Assembly: GCF_900091725.1 (NCBI RefSeq)
Contig: NZ_FMBW01000044.1
Location: 1 to 64,000 of the forward strand
Direction of reading: 5' to 3'
Origin: Streptomyces sp. DvalAA-43
GTDB taxonomy: Bacteria > Actinomycetota > Actinomycetes > Streptomycetales > Streptomycetaceae
DNA length: 64,000 bases
The notes beneath the pieces are model-generated. The model was not told the DNA's origin, did no database searches, and saw nothing but the letters and a program-made list of their open reading frames with translations. The position numbers and the translations under genes are program-made. Each line of letters starts with the position of its first letter. The stretch's first letter is position 1. Below, in pieces: positions 50,305-59,327 of this stretch.

Positions 50305-51732
50305 TCAGGCGCGGGCGCGTGTGCGGGCGTCGGCGAGTCGGTTCAGGTGGTCCTCGTACGTCTTCGTGTAGTGCGCCGCGCGCGCCGGGTCCGGTTCGAC
50401 GATCGAGGTCGGGGCCGTCCACACCGCCGTGTCCAGCTCCGTGCCGAAGCGTTGGGCCGCCGCCAGCACCGCGCCGCGTGCGCCGACCTCGCCCTCCATG
50501 ATCCGGACCGGGCGGCCCAGCACATCGGCGAACAGCCGCATCCAGGCGGGGGAACGGGTGCCGCCGCCGCACAGGGCGAGGGTGCCGGTGAGGCCCGCGG
50601 CCTCCAGGCAGTGCCGGGCGGCGAAGCCGATGCCCTCGCAGACGGCGCGGATCAGATCGGCGGGGGTCGTCTCCAGGGACACGCCGGTGAACTCGGCGCG
50701 CAGCCGGGGTTCGACGAACGGGGCGCGTTCGCCGGACGGGGCGAAGTAGGGGAGCACCCGGACCCCGTTCGCGCCGGGCGGGGTGGTGGCGAGCAGCGCG
50801 TCGACCTCCGTGTGGCGTACGCCGGTGGTGGTCAGGACCCAGTCCAGGGCGGCGGTGCCGACCATCGCGGGCATGGCGCGCAGCCAGTGGCCGGGGCGGT
50901 CGGTGGAGATGTGCAGCCCCGCCGGTTCGCCGTCCAGGGCGAGCCGTTCCGTGGCCACCAGCGCGGCCAGGCAGGTGCCGACGATCAGGAGTCCGTCGCC
51001 GGGGCGGGTGACGCCCGCGCCGAGCGCGCAGGCCGGCAGGTCGTACGGGCCGTTGGAGATCGGTAATCCGGAGGGGAGCTCGGCGGTGGCGACCGGGTCG
51101 CTGACCGGGGCGAGGAGCGAGGACCGGTGGGTGAGGCCGAGCGCGGCCACGATGTCCGGGGCGTACGCGCGGGTCATCGGGTCCAGGAACGGCGTCGACG
51201 CGTCGGAGACATCCGTGGCCCGGACCCCCGTCAGTCGCTGGAACACCATGTCCTTGCAGTACAGGGCGGTCGTCGCGGCGTCGAGCGAGGCAGGTTCGTG
51301 CCGGTCGAGCCAGGCCAGTACCGGGCCCGGACAGCCCGGGAACATCGCGCTGCCGGTGCGCCGGTAGACGGACTCGAAGACCCCGGACGCCAGCCAGGCG
51401 TCGACCAGCTCATGGGCCCGGCCGTCCATCCAGGAGATCGCCTTGCGGACCGGCCGGCCCGCCGCGTCGACCAGCCAGACGCCGTCGCCCTGGCCGGTGA
51501 GGCCGACGAACGCCACCCCGTCGGAGCCGAGCGCGGCCAGCACCTCGCCGACCGCCCCGTACACCTCGTCCATGTCCTGCTCCACGCAGCCGCCGTGGAT
51601 CGCCAGCCCCACCGGGCGGGACTCGACCGCCAGCGTGCGGCCCAGCGGGTCGAAGGCCGCCGCCTTCACCACGGACGTGCCGACGTCGACGCCGATGTAG
51701 CGCGGCTCGCTTCCGCTTCCGGTCATCGTCAC
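50305..51732 (-). CDS. FGGY-family carbohydrate kinase (kinase 1 of sugar locus)
   Basis: 475-residue FGGY kinase: N-terminal YIGVDVGTSVVKAAAFDPLGRTLA (ATP/Pi loop, about 11-30), VGLTGQGDGVWLVD (about 76), SWMDGRAHELVDAW (about 100), AARHCLEAAGLTGTLALCGGGTRSPAWMRLFADVLGRPV (about 375-410, ATP site). The closest named relatives by feel are xylulose- or ribulose-kinase-type enzymes, but the sugar cannot be fixed. GTG 51732 has GAGAGGAGCC upstream. It is the last gene of the minus-strand operon, 8 bp after the dehydrogenase. A second FGGY kinase is divergently encoded at 59328. Confidence 0.9.
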   Translation of the reverse strand: MTMTGSGSEPRYIGVDVGTSVVKAAAFDPLGRTLAVESRPVGLAIHGGCVEQDMDEVYGAVGEVLAALGSDGVAFVGLTGQGDGVWLVDAAGRPVRKAISWMDGRAHELVDAWLASGVFESVYRRTGSAMFPGCPGPVLAWLDRHEPASLDAATTALYCKDMVFQRLTGVRATDVSDASTPFLDPMTRAYAPDIVAALGLTHRSSLLAPVSDPVATAELPSGLPISNGPYDLPACALGAGVTRPGDGLLIVGTCLAALVATERLALDGEPAGLHISTDRPGHWLRAMPAMVGTAALDWVLTTTGVRHTEVDALLATTPPGANGVRVLPYFAPSGERAPFVEPRLRAEFTGVSLETTPADLIRAVCEGIGFAARHCLEAAGLTGTLALCGGGTRSPAWMRLFADVLGRPVRIMEGEVGARGAVLAAAQRFGTELDTAVWTAPTSIVEPDPARAAHYTKTYEDHLNRLADARTRARA

Positions 51733-51740
51733 GGCTCCTC

Positions 51741-52802
51741 TCAGAGGGCGTGGGCGAGCGGTTCGCCCCGCACATAGCGCGCCACCTCGGCGGCCGCGAT
51801 CCGGGCCGCCTTCTGCGCGACGGCCCGGCTGGCCCCCGCCACATGCGGGGTCATCAGAAGGTGCGGGGTACGGAAGAGCCGCGAGCCGGGCGGGGGCGGC
51901 TCCTGCTCGTACGTGTCGAGCGCCGCGGCCCGCAGCTGCCCCGAGTCCAGCGCGTCGCAGAGCGCCTCCGTGTCCAGCAGCCCGCCCCGGGCCGCGTTCA
52001 CCAGCACCGCACCGCGCGGCAGCAGCGCCAGTTCACGGGCGCCGATGAGATGCCGGGACTCCGGGGTGAGCCTGGCGTGCAGGGTGAGGACGCGCGAGCG
52101 GGCCAGCAGCGCCTCCAGCGAGCCGGCCCGCATGCCGTGGACGTCGCCGCGCACATACGGGTCGTACACCTCGACCTCGGCGCCGAACGCGGAGAGCACC
52201 CGCGCCACCCGGCTGCCCACCGCGCCGTAGCCGATCAGCCCGACCGGGGTGTCCTCCAGCTCCAGGCCGCAGTTCTCGTAGGTGTAGTGGGAGGCGTCCC
52301 AGCGGCCGTCCACGGCGAGGGAGCGGTGTGCCTCGGGGATGCGGCGCAGCGCGGAGAGGATCAGCCCGACGGTGAACTCGGCGGTGGCCGCCGCGTTGCG
52401 CCCCGGCGCGAAGCACACCCGTACGCCCCGGGCGCGTGCCGCGGCGGCGTTCACATTGACCGGGCCGCCCCGGCAGACCACGATCAGCCGCAGATCGGGG
52501 GCGGCGGCCAGCACCCGCTCCGTGAACGGGCCCATCTGCGTCACGCACACCTCCACCCCGTCCAGGGCGGCGATCAGCGCGTCCTCGACATCGCTCGCCT
52601 CGTCGACCTCGGCGACCTTGCCGAAGGGTTCCAGGGGCCAGGGCAGGGTGAGTTCGCCGAGCTGCGGCTCCGTGCCGAGCGGGTCCAGCGCCCGGTGCAG
52701 GGCGTCGGCGAGCAGGGAGTTGCGGACGAAGTGGTCACCGGCGAGCAGAATCCTCGTCGCGGGGCGGTTGCTCTCGGGGCGGACCGTCTCGGGGCGGGTC
52801 AT
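51741..52802 (-). CDS. D-2-hydroxyacid dehydrogenase
   Basis: 353-residue NAD(H)-dependent dehydrogenase of the D-2-hydroxyacid family. It shows GLIGYGAVGSRVARVLSAFGAEVEVYDP (Rossmann motif, about 200), catalytic Arg in LVNAARGGLLD (about 280), Glu in LDTYEQEP (about 305) and His in MTPHVAGAS (about 325). In a sugar locus it may act on an aldonate or a phosphorylated hydroxyacid. The start ATG overlaps the ATPase stop (ATGA). Confidence 0.9.
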   Translation of the reverse strand: MTRPETVRPESNRPATRILLAGDHFVRNSLLADALHRALDPLGTEPQLGELTLPWPLEPFGKVAEVDEASDVEDALIAALDGVEVCVTQMGPFTERVLAAAPDLRLIVVCRGGPVNVNAAAARARGVRVCFAPGRNAAATAEFTVGLILSALRRIPEAHRSLAVDGRWDASHYTYENCGLELEDTPVGLIGYGAVGSRVARVLSAFGAEVEVYDPYVRGDVHGMRAGSLEALLARSRVLTLHARLTPESRHLIGARELALLPRGAVLVNAARGGLLDTEALCDALDSGQLRAAALDTYEQEPPPPGSRLFRTPHLLMTPHVAGASRAVAQKAARIAAAEVARYVRGEPLAHAL

Positions 52803-53875
52803 CGCAGAGCGTCTCCTGTCTGGGCGTCGAAGACATGGATGTGCCGGGGACCGGCGGTGATGCGTACGGTGTCGCCCCGGTCGAGCCGTACCTCCGGACC
52901 GGTCACGACGACCAGCGGCTCCGCCACCCCGTCGAGCGACAGCGTGGCGATGCCGGATTCCAGCAGGGGTTCGTGGGCGGCGACCCGGGCCCGTGCACCA
53001 GTGTCGTCCAGGCGGAGGTCCTCCGGGCGGATCCCGAGCACCACCGCGCGTCCCGCCGCGATCCGGTGCGGTACGGGGATGCGTACGGAGTCCGAGAGGC
53101 GCACCACGCCAGGTCCGTCGGCCGTGCCCGGCAGCAGGTTGATGGCCGGCTCCCCGACGAAGTCGGCGACGAACAGGTTCGCCGGGGCGTCGTAGATCTC
53201 CTCGGGCGTGCCGAGCTGCTGGATCCCGCCGTCCCGCATCACCGCGATCCGGTCGGCGAGCGACAGCGCCTCCTCCTGGTCGTGCGTGACGAGGATGGCG
53301 GTGTGTCCGCTGTCGCGCTGGATGCGTTTCAACTCGCGCCGGGTGGTGTCCCGCTGGGCGGCGTCGAGATGGGAGAGCGGCTCGTCGAGGAGGAGGACGT
53401 CGGGGGAGCGGATCAGGGCGCGGGCCAGGGCGACGCGCTGCTTCTGGCCGCTGGAGAGCCCGGCCGGGCGGGCGTCCAGGAGGCCGGTGATCCCGATGCG
53501 TTCGGCCATCCGGGCGACCCGGCGGCGGATCTCGGCCCGGCCGCACCCGCCCCGGGCGGCGAGTCCGAAGCCGAGGTTCTCCGCGACCGTCAGCGGCGGA
53601 TACAGCGCGTAGTTCTCGAACGCCACCCCGATGTTGCGCCGCCGGGCCGGGAGCGCGACCACCGACGAGCCGCCGATCAGGATGTCGCCGCCGGTGACCG
53701 TCTCCAGCCCGGCGATCATCCGCAGGGTCGTGGACTTGCCGCAGCCGGACGGGCCGAGCAGCCCCAGCAGCTCGCCGGAGCGCAGCTCGACGTCGAGGGA
53801 CCGGACGGCCTCGACGGCGGCCCGGCCCCGCCCGGCGTAGGTCTTGCGCAGAGCGCGCAGGGCCAGTTCAGTCAT
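52799..53875 (-). CDS. ABC transporter ATPase (MalK/UgpC type), first of two
   Basis: 358-residue ATPase with Walker A GPSGCGKSTT (about 42-51), Q-loop region VAFENYALYP (Gln replaced by Glu at the usual VFQ position), signature LSSGQKQRVALARAL (about 140), Walker B VLLLDEPLSHLD (about 160), H-loop LVTHDQEEAL (about 195) and a C-terminal TOBE-like regulatory domain (VLGIRPEDLRLDD). ATG 53875 (MTELALRALRK) fits family starts; an upstream GTG 53899 overlaps a repeat. With the second ATPase it may form a heterodimer, as in the rhizobial glycerol importer (GlpS/GlpT). Confidence 0.88.
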   Translation of the reverse strand: MTELALRALRKTYAGRGRAAVEAVRSLDVELRSGELLGLLGPSGCGKSTTLRMIAGLETVTGGDILIGGSSVVALPARRRNIGVAFENYALYPPLTVAENLGFGLAARGGCGRAEIRRRVARMAERIGITGLLDARPAGLSSGQKQRVALARALIRSPDVLLLDEPLSHLDAAQRDTTRRELKRIQRDSGHTAILVTHDQEEALSLADRIAVMRDGGIQQLGTPEEIYDAPANLFVADFVGEPAINLLPGTADGPGVVRLSDSVRIPVPHRIAAGRAVVLGIRPEDLRLDDTGARARVAAHEPLLESGIATLSLDGVAEPLVVVTGPEVRLDRGDTVRITAGPRHIHVFDAQTGDALR

Positions 53876-53882
53876 CCGTGAT

Positions 53883-53964
53883 CGCCGCCTCGCGCTCACC
53901 CGTCATCGGACTCACCCGCCACCGCCGCATCGCGCTCACCCGTCATCGCAGTCACCCGTCATCG
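53883..53964. repeat. 40-bp-spaced repeat between DeoR and first ATPase genes
   Basis: A 26-bp sequence at 53883-53908 recurs at 53923-53948 with one mismatch; a third partial copy (TCACCCGTCATCG) covers 53952-53964 and includes the DeoR stop codon. Confidence 0.75.
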
Positions 53965-54770
53965 CGGTCCTCCGCTCCGGAGTCCCGGCCGGTGCCGCAC
54001 ACCTCGTAGGGCACCTTGTGTTCGTCGAGCTCGCGCAGCGCCTGCGGGGATGCCCCGTCGTCGACCAGCAGCAGATCGAAGCGGGAGAGCGGGGCGAGCC
54101 GGTGCAGGGCGACCCGGCCCAGCTTCGAGTGGTCCAGGAGCAGCACATTGCGGCTCGCCGAGTCGAGCATCGCCCGCTTCACGGAGATGATGTGCTGCTC
54201 CTGGTGGTAGGCGAAGCCGCCGGACACGGCGGAGGTGGAGGTGAAGCAGATGTCGACCTGGAGCGACTGCACCGCCTCCACGCACGAGACGCCGAGGAAG
54301 GAGGAGTGCAGCGGGTCGAAGTCCCCGCCCAGGCCCATCAGATGGATGCCGCGTTCCTGGGACAGCAGATTGATCGCCTCCAGGAAGTTGGTGACGACGG
54401 TCAGCGGGGTGATGGAGCGCAGCCGGCGCGCTATCTCCAGCGTGGACGTCGAGTCGTCGAGCATCACCGCCATCCCCGGCTCTATGAGCTTCAGGGCCCG
54501 TTCGGCGACGGCCGCCTTCTCGGCCCGCATCGACTTCAGCCGGTAGGAGACGTTCGACTCGAAGACGCCGGACGGCTGGGCGGTGACGCCGCCGCGGAAC
54601 TTGCGGACGATGCCCTGCCGTTCCAGCTCGTCCAGATCGCGGTGGATGGTCATCAGGCTGACATCGAAGCGCTCCGCCAGTTCGGCGGCGCTCACCTCGC
54701 CCTGGGCGAGGACGTACTCGGATATGGATGCCTGGCGCGGGGCGGGGCCCCGCTGCGGAACGTTGCTCAC
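53952..54770 (-). CDS. DeoR-family repressor of the sugar locus
   Basis: 272-residue regulator: HTH at about 12-68 (ISEYVLAQGEVSAAELAERFDVSLMTIHRDLDELERQGIVRKFRGGVTA) and a DeoR sensor domain resembling sugar-phosphate isomerases (LDDSTSTLEIARRL about 100; TVVTNFLEAINLL about 125; CFTSTSAVSGGFAYHQEQ about 180; LLLDHSKLGR about 215). It would sense a phosphorylated sugar made by one of the kinases. GTG 54770 overlaps the upstream ATPase stop. A direct-repeat candidate site lies at 59251-59290. Confidence 0.92.
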   Translation of the reverse strand: MSNVPQRGPAPRQASISEYVLAQGEVSAAELAERFDVSLMTIHRDLDELERQGIVRKFRGGVTAQPSGVFESNVSYRLKSMRAEKAAVAERALKLIEPGMAVMLDDSTSTLEIARRLRSITPLTVVTNFLEAINLLSQERGIHLMGLGGDFDPLHSSFLGVSCVEAVQSLQVDICFTSTSAVSGGFAYHQEQHIISVKRAMLDSASRNVLLLDHSKLGRVALHRLAPLSRFDLLLVDDGASPQALRELDEHKVPYEVCGTGRDSGAEDRDDG

Positions 54771-55945
54771 GTGCTGATCCTTCGTCCTGGACGTGCCGGC
54801 CGGTCGGCCTCGAACAGCAGCAGACTCTCAGGCCGCAACGAGAGCCGTACCGGATGGTCGGGCCCGAGACCGGCCGCCTCGGCGCGCGGGGCGACGAGGG
54901 ACAGCTGCTGCCCGCCGATCCGGACGGTGACCTCGGTGGCCCGGCCCAGCAGCTCGGTGACATGGACGGCGCCCGTCAGCTCCAGGCCGGGGGCCCCACC
55001 ACCGGTCCGCTCCGGGCCGGGTCCGCCGCCGGTCCGCTCCGGGGCCGGGGGCCCGCCGCCGGTACGACCCGGCCCACCGATCCCGATGTCCCGGGGCCGT
55101 ACGCCCAGTTGGACGGCGGTGCCGGGCGCCGCGGGCACCGCCAGCGGCAGCTCGTACGCCCCGTCCGGCGACCGGAAGTGCCCCTCGGGCGTCACCGTGC
55201 CCGGCAGCAGATTGATCCGCGGCCGGCCGAACGACCGGGCGACGAAGGTGTCGTACGGGCGGTGCCACAGCTCCTCGCGGGTCCCGGTCTGCACCATCCG
55301 GCCGTCCCTGATCACCCCGATCCGGTCGCCGAGCGCCAGCGCCTCCACCGAGTCATGGGTGACGTACAGCGTGGTCGTGCGCCGCACCGCACCGATCGCC
55401 CGCAGCTCCGCGCGCATCGCCTGCCGCAGCTTCGCGTCCAGGTGCGACAGCGGCTCGTCCAGCAGGAACGCCCTGGCCGGCCGCACCAGCACCCGGCCGA
55501 GCGCCACCCGCTGCCGCTGGCCGTTGGAGAGCCGGCCCACCGGACGGTCCAGCAGGGCGCCGATACCGAGGAGCTCGGCGATCTCCCCGATCCGCTCGCG
55601 CGCCTGGTCCGCGGGGAGGCGGTGGCGCGGCGAGCGGAGCGGGGAGGCGAGATTGTCGTACGCGGTGCGGTGCGGGTAGAGCGCGTACGACTCGAAACAC
55701 ATGGCCACGCCCCGGTCGTAGGGCTCCACGCCCGCCATGTCCGCCCCGCCCAGCTCGACCGTCCCGGCCTGCGGCTGCTCCAGGCCCGCGATCGTCTTGA
55801 GCGTGGTCGTCTTCCCGGCGCCGGACGGGCCGAGCAGACAGAAGAACTCGCCCTCCGCCACCTCCAGGTCCAGGCCGTCGAGCGCGGTGTTCCTCCCGTA
55901 CCGCTTGCTGACCCCGCGCAGCGCGATGGCCGCCTGGGCGGTCAT
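54767..55945 (-). CDS. ABC transporter ATPase (MalK/UgpC type), second of two
   Basis: 392-residue ATPase with Walker A GPSGAGKTTTLK (about 40), CFESYALYP at the Q-loop (again Glu where Gln is usual), signature LSNGQRQRVALGRVLV (about 140), Walker B AFLLDEPLSHLD (about 160), H-loop YVTHDSVEAL (about 192) and a regulatory TOBE domain. The TOBE part carries a Gly/Pro-rich insertion with three RTGGGP-like repeats (about 295-325) encoded by repetitive DNA at 54985-55070. ATG 55945 (MTAQAAIALRGVSKRYG) overlaps the permease stop (ATGA). Confidence 0.9.
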   Translation of the reverse strand: MTAQAAIALRGVSKRYGRNTALDGLDLEVAEGEFFCLLGPSGAGKTTTLKTIAGLEQPQAGTVELGGADMAGVEPYDRGVAMCFESYALYPHRTAYDNLASPLRSPRHRLPADQARERIGEIAELLGIGALLDRPVGRLSNGQRQRVALGRVLVRPARAFLLDEPLSHLDAKLRQAMRAELRAIGAVRRTTTLYVTHDSVEALALGDRIGVIRDGRMVQTGTREELWHRPYDTFVARSFGRPRINLLPGTVTPEGHFRSPDGAYELPLAVPAAPGTAVQLGVRPRDIGIGGPGRTGGGPPAPERTGGGPGPERTGGGAPGLELTGAVHVTELLGRATEVTVRIGGQQLSLVAPRAEAAGLGPDHPVRLSLRPESLLLFEADRPARPGRRIST

Positions 55946-56772
55946 GACTTCACCGCCCCGAACGACAGGCCGCGCACCAGATACCGCTGGATGGTGAGCG
56001 CCAGCAGCAGCGGCGGGACCACCGAGACCAGGGCCGCCGCGGCCGTCAGGTTGTACTTGGGCCGGTCGCCACCGAGGAAGGACAGCGCGCCGACCGTCAC
56101 CGTCTGCGCGTTCGACGAGGTGAGGATCAGCGGGAAGACGAAGTTGTTCCACGCGAAGATGAACGCCAGCAGCGAGACGGCCGCGATCCCCGGCTTCACC
56201 AGCGGCAGCGCGACCCTGAAGAAGGCCTGTTTACGGGTGTAGCCGTCCAGCAGCGCCGCCTGCTCCAGCTCGGGGGAGAGATCGGAGAAGTACGACCGCA
56301 TGATCCAGACGATCAGCGGGAGCGTCACCAGTTGCAGCACCCACACCACGCCGACGTAGGTGTCGAAGAGCCCGAGCTTCTGGTAGAGCACGAACAGCGG
56401 GATGATCACGGTGAGTTCGGGGGCGAAGCGGAACGAGAGCAGGGTGAACATCAGGTTCTCCGAGCCGCAGAACCGCCACCGCGCGGCGGCGTACGCGGCG
56501 GGCAGCCCGATCACCAGCGACAGCGCGACGGCCCCCAGCGACACGACGAGGCTGTTCACGAAGAACCGGACGAACGGCACCCCCTGGTCGTCCCCGGCAC
56601 CCAGCACCGTGCGGTACGAGTCGAGGGTCGGGGTGAACGAGAAGTACGTGCTGAACAGCTCGTTCGTCGGCTTCAGCGACAGGATCACCATCCAGACGAC
56701 CGGGAACAGCGCGAAGACGAAATAGGCGATCAGCGCCAGGTCGGCGGCGGCGGAGAGCAGTTTGCGCTTCAT
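55942..56772 (-). CDS. ABC sugar permease (MalG type)
   Basis: 276-residue CUT1 permease: about six helices and the EAA loop LEQAALLDGYTRKQAFFRVALPLVKPGIAAV (about 185-215), with FIFAWNNFVFPLIL near the end. ATG 56772 overlaps the stop of the MalF-type gene (ATGA). It partners that subunit and the two ATPases encoded downstream. Confidence 0.92.
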   Translation of the reverse strand: MKRKLLSAAADLALIAYFVFALFPVVWMVILSLKPTNELFSTYFSFTPTLDSYRTVLGAGDDQGVPFVRFFVNSLVVSLGAVALSLVIGLPAAYAAARWRFCGSENLMFTLLSFRFAPELTVIIPLFVLYQKLGLFDTYVGVVWVLQLVTLPLIVWIMRSYFSDLSPELEQAALLDGYTRKQAFFRVALPLVKPGIAAVSLLAFIFAWNNFVFPLILTSSNAQTVTVGALSFLGGDRPKYNLTAAAALVSVVPPLLLALTIQRYLVRGLSFGAVKS

Positions 56773-57746
56773 CGGGGCACCTCCGCCGCCCGGTTCTGGA
56801 TCCGGCCCAGATAGCGCACCAGCACCATCGTGACCAGGTAGACCACGGCCCACAGCACGATCATGTAGCTGATCCCGAACGAGTAGCGCTGGAAGCGGAT
56901 CGCCTCCAGATAGGCCCGGATCTGGAGCACCATCGTCGAGTCGCCGGGCCCGCCCTCGGTCAGCGCGTAGATGATGTCGAAGACCTTCAGCGAGTCCATG
57001 AACCGGAAGATCACGGCCACCAGGACGTACGGCCAGAGCATCGGCAGGGTCAGGCGCCGGAAGGTGAACCACCAGCCCGCCCCGTCGACGGCCGCCGCCT
57101 CGAACGGCGAGGCGGGCAGCGAGCGCAGACCGGCCAGCGCCAGGATCGCGACGAACGGGGTGTAGACCCACATGTCCACGGTGATCGACGAGAGCAGCGC
57201 GCCCGTCGGGGTGTCCGTCCACTGCACACCGCCGAGGCCGAACGGCTCCAGGAGGTGGTTGATGACCCCGACCGACGGCTGGAGCATCAGCTTCCACATG
57301 ATCGCGGCGATCACCGGCGCGATCATCAGCGGAAGGATCAGGATCTTCTCCAGCACCCGCCCGACCAGGCTCGACCGGTGCAGCAGCAGCGCCACGGCCA
57401 CCCCGAGCACCGTCTCGACCGCCGCCGCGCCGACCGCGTACGCCACCGTCACCCGCGCCGAGTCCCAGAACGCGGGCTGGGTGAGGATCCGCCGGTAGTT
57501 CCCGAGGCCCACCAGGTCCGGCTGCGGCTTGCTCGCCGCGAAGTCGAACACCGTGTAGTAGAGGCCGAGCCCGAACGGGTAGAGGATGCCGCCGGTCAGC
57601 AGCAGCGCGGGCACGATCAGCAGATACGGCCGCAGCGAGCGGCGCCACGCGGGCACCGCCCGTACCGCCCGCTTCCCGTTGGCCTCCTCCGTCCCGGCGG
57701 CCGCCCCGTGGTCGGCCACCGGCGCGGGGGCCGTGCGTCCCGGCAC
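56769..57746 (-). CDS. ABC sugar permease (MalF type)
   Basis: 325-residue CUT1 permease with a hydrophilic N-terminus (about 1-38), then PYLLIVPALLLTGGILYPFGLGLYYTVFDF and about five more helices; the EAA loop is SPFEAAAVDGAGWWFTFRRLTLPMLWPYVLVAV (about 215-245). It lies 3 bp after the binding-protein gene and overlaps the MalG-type gene. Confidence 0.92.
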   Translation of the reverse strand: MPGRTAPAPVADHGAAAGTEEANGKRAVRAVPAWRRSLRPYLLIVPALLLTGGILYPFGLGLYYTVFDFAASKPQPDLVGLGNYRRILTQPAFWDSARVTVAYAVGAAAVETVLGVAVALLLHRSSLVGRVLEKILILPLMIAPVIAAIMWKLMLQPSVGVINHLLEPFGLGGVQWTDTPTGALLSSITVDMWVYTPFVAILALAGLRSLPASPFEAAAVDGAGWWFTFRRLTLPMLWPYVLVAVIFRFMDSLKVFDIIYALTEGGPGDSTMVLQIRAYLEAIRFQRYSFGISYMIVLWAVVYLVTMVLVRYLGRIQNRAAEVPR

Positions 57747-57749
57747 CGG

Positions 57750-59174
57750 TCAGCCGACCTTCGACGCCAGGTCGCCGGCCAGGCCGTTCAGCACCGACGA
57801 GGCGTTCTTCCCGCCGTAGATCTCCTGGAGCGCGGCGGCCCAGCTGGTCGTCGCGTCGAAGAACTGCTCCTGCGGGGTGAACTGGATCCGCGTCCGGTCG
57901 ACGACCGCCTCGAAGGTCTCGATGAACCCCGGGAAGCCCCGCATCTTGTCCTTGTACGCGGCGTCCTGGCCGATCGACTTCCGCACCGGGTCGATGTGGC
58001 TGTACTCGATCGCGGCCTTGCGCAGGTGCTCCTTGCCGGTCGCCCACTGGAGGAACAGCCAGGCGGCGGACTTGTCGCGGCTCCTGGCGTTCATGCCGAG
58101 CGACCAGATCCACATATTGGTGTCGAGCGAGCCGCCGGGGCCCTGGGGGCCGGGGTGGAAGGCGATCTTCCCGGAGGCGGGGGAGGCCCCCTTCACCGCC
58201 TGGAAGTAGGCGGCGGTGTCCGCGTCGAAGAGCATCCCCGCCTTCTTCGCCCCGAGGTCGCTGGAGCACTGGTACCAGGTGTACGAGGTCCAGGACGGCG
58301 GCCCGCCCTTCCTCACCATCTCCGCCCAGTCCCGGGTGAACGCGATCGCCTCCGGGGAGTTCATCGCGGGCTTCACCTTCCCGCCCTCGACCGTGAAGTC
58401 CTTCAGGCCGTTGCGGGCGTACATCGTCATGAAGCCGGGATGGATCGTCGCCCAGCTGCGCGAGCCGCGCACCGCGACCCCGTACATCCCGTCGAAGCCC
58501 GCCCCCGGCGCCCGGCGGGTGATCGCCCCGGCGACCTCGCGCAGCTCGTCGAAGGTCTCGGCGGGCTTCAGGCCCAGCTTCCGGAACACCTCGGTGTTGT
58601 ACGCGACGACATTGGTCTCCCAGCCCCACGGCAGCGCGTACTGCCCGCCCCGCCCGAGCGGCGCGCCCGCCTTCAGCGACCACTGGTCGGCCGCGAGGAG
58701 GTTGGGGAAGAAGTCCTCCTGGTCCCAGTCGGGACCGGTGGCCGAGGAATTGCGCATCCACGGGCCGAGATCCTCCAGCCAGCCCGGCGGCCCGTACTGC
58801 CACACCATGTACGCGCCGAGCATGAACACGTCGTAGGAGGCGCGTCCGCTGGAGAGGTCGACGGTGAGCTTGTCGAAGTAGTTGTCCTCGGGGAAGACGT
58901 CGTACTCGACCTTGATCCCGGTCTTCCCGGTGAACGCCTTCAGGTCGGCGATCAGCGCGTCGGTGTACGGGTGTTTGTTGAGCAGCGCCTTGACCGTTCT
59001 GCCCTCGGCCCGCTTCCAGTCGAAGGAGCCGGTCACGTCGTCGGCGGCGGAGCCGTCGCTCTTGGTCCCGCCGCCGAAGCCCGTGCCGCAGGCGGTCAGC
59101 AGCGGGGCGGCGGACGCGGCCGTGGCCGCGCCGAGGGCGAGGAACCGCCGCCGGTCGTGCGCGTGCATGTCCAT
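57750..59174 (-). CDS. Sugar- or polyol-binding lipoprotein
   Basis: 474-residue extracellular binding protein of the CUT1 importers. The N-terminus has a twin-Arg-like DRRRFLALGA and a lipobox LTAC (Cys about 29), so it may be a Tat-exported lipoprotein. The mature part includes VKALLNKHPYTDALIADLKAFTGKTGIKVEYDVFPEDNYFDKLTVDLSSG and YALPWGWETNVVAYNTEVFRKLGL. First gene of the minus-strand operon, divergent from the second FGGY kinase over 153 bp. The ligand cannot be named. Confidence 0.9.
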   Translation of the reverse strand: MDMHAHDRRRFLALGAATAASAAPLLTACGTGFGGGTKSDGSAADDVTGSFDWKRAEGRTVKALLNKHPYTDALIADLKAFTGKTGIKVEYDVFPEDNYFDKLTVDLSSGRASYDVFMLGAYMVWQYGPPGWLEDLGPWMRNSSATGPDWDQEDFFPNLLAADQWSLKAGAPLGRGGQYALPWGWETNVVAYNTEVFRKLGLKPAETFDELREVAGAITRRAPGAGFDGMYGVAVRGSRSWATIHPGFMTMYARNGLKDFTVEGGKVKPAMNSPEAIAFTRDWAEMVRKGGPPSWTSYTWYQCSSDLGAKKAGMLFDADTAAYFQAVKGASPASGKIAFHPGPQGPGGSLDTNMWIWSLGMNARSRDKSAAWLFLQWATGKEHLRKAAIEYSHIDPVRKSIGQDAAYKDKMRGFPGFIETFEAVVDRTRIQFTPQEQFFDATTSWAAALQEIYGGKNASSVLNGLAGDLASKVG

Positions 59175-59250
59175 CCGTGACCTCCACGGTCCGGCCGGAG
59201 ATGGGTGGGGGCGTTCACACGTTGAATCGACTGGTTAACAGAGCTTGGAA

Positions 59251-59290
59251 CAACGGAAGTTGGCCGTCAATCCCTCGCGCAACGGAAATT
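59251..59290. promoter_or_regulatory. Direct-repeat element in the divergent promoter of the sugar locus
   Basis: CAACGGAAGTT (59251-59261) and CAACGGAAATT (59280-59290), 29 bp apart in the gap between the binding-protein and kinase genes. DeoR proteins often bind spaced direct repeats, so this is the best candidate site for the locus regulator. Confidence 0.5.
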
Positions 59291-59327
59291 CTCGGTGCAG
59301 AGTGAGAACTTCACAGAGGGGACCGAT

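Noticed and set aside
55942..59187. Long minus-strand frame covering the permeases and binding protein
   Set aside because: Only its last 276 codons form the MalG-type permease. The remainder is another frame of known genes.
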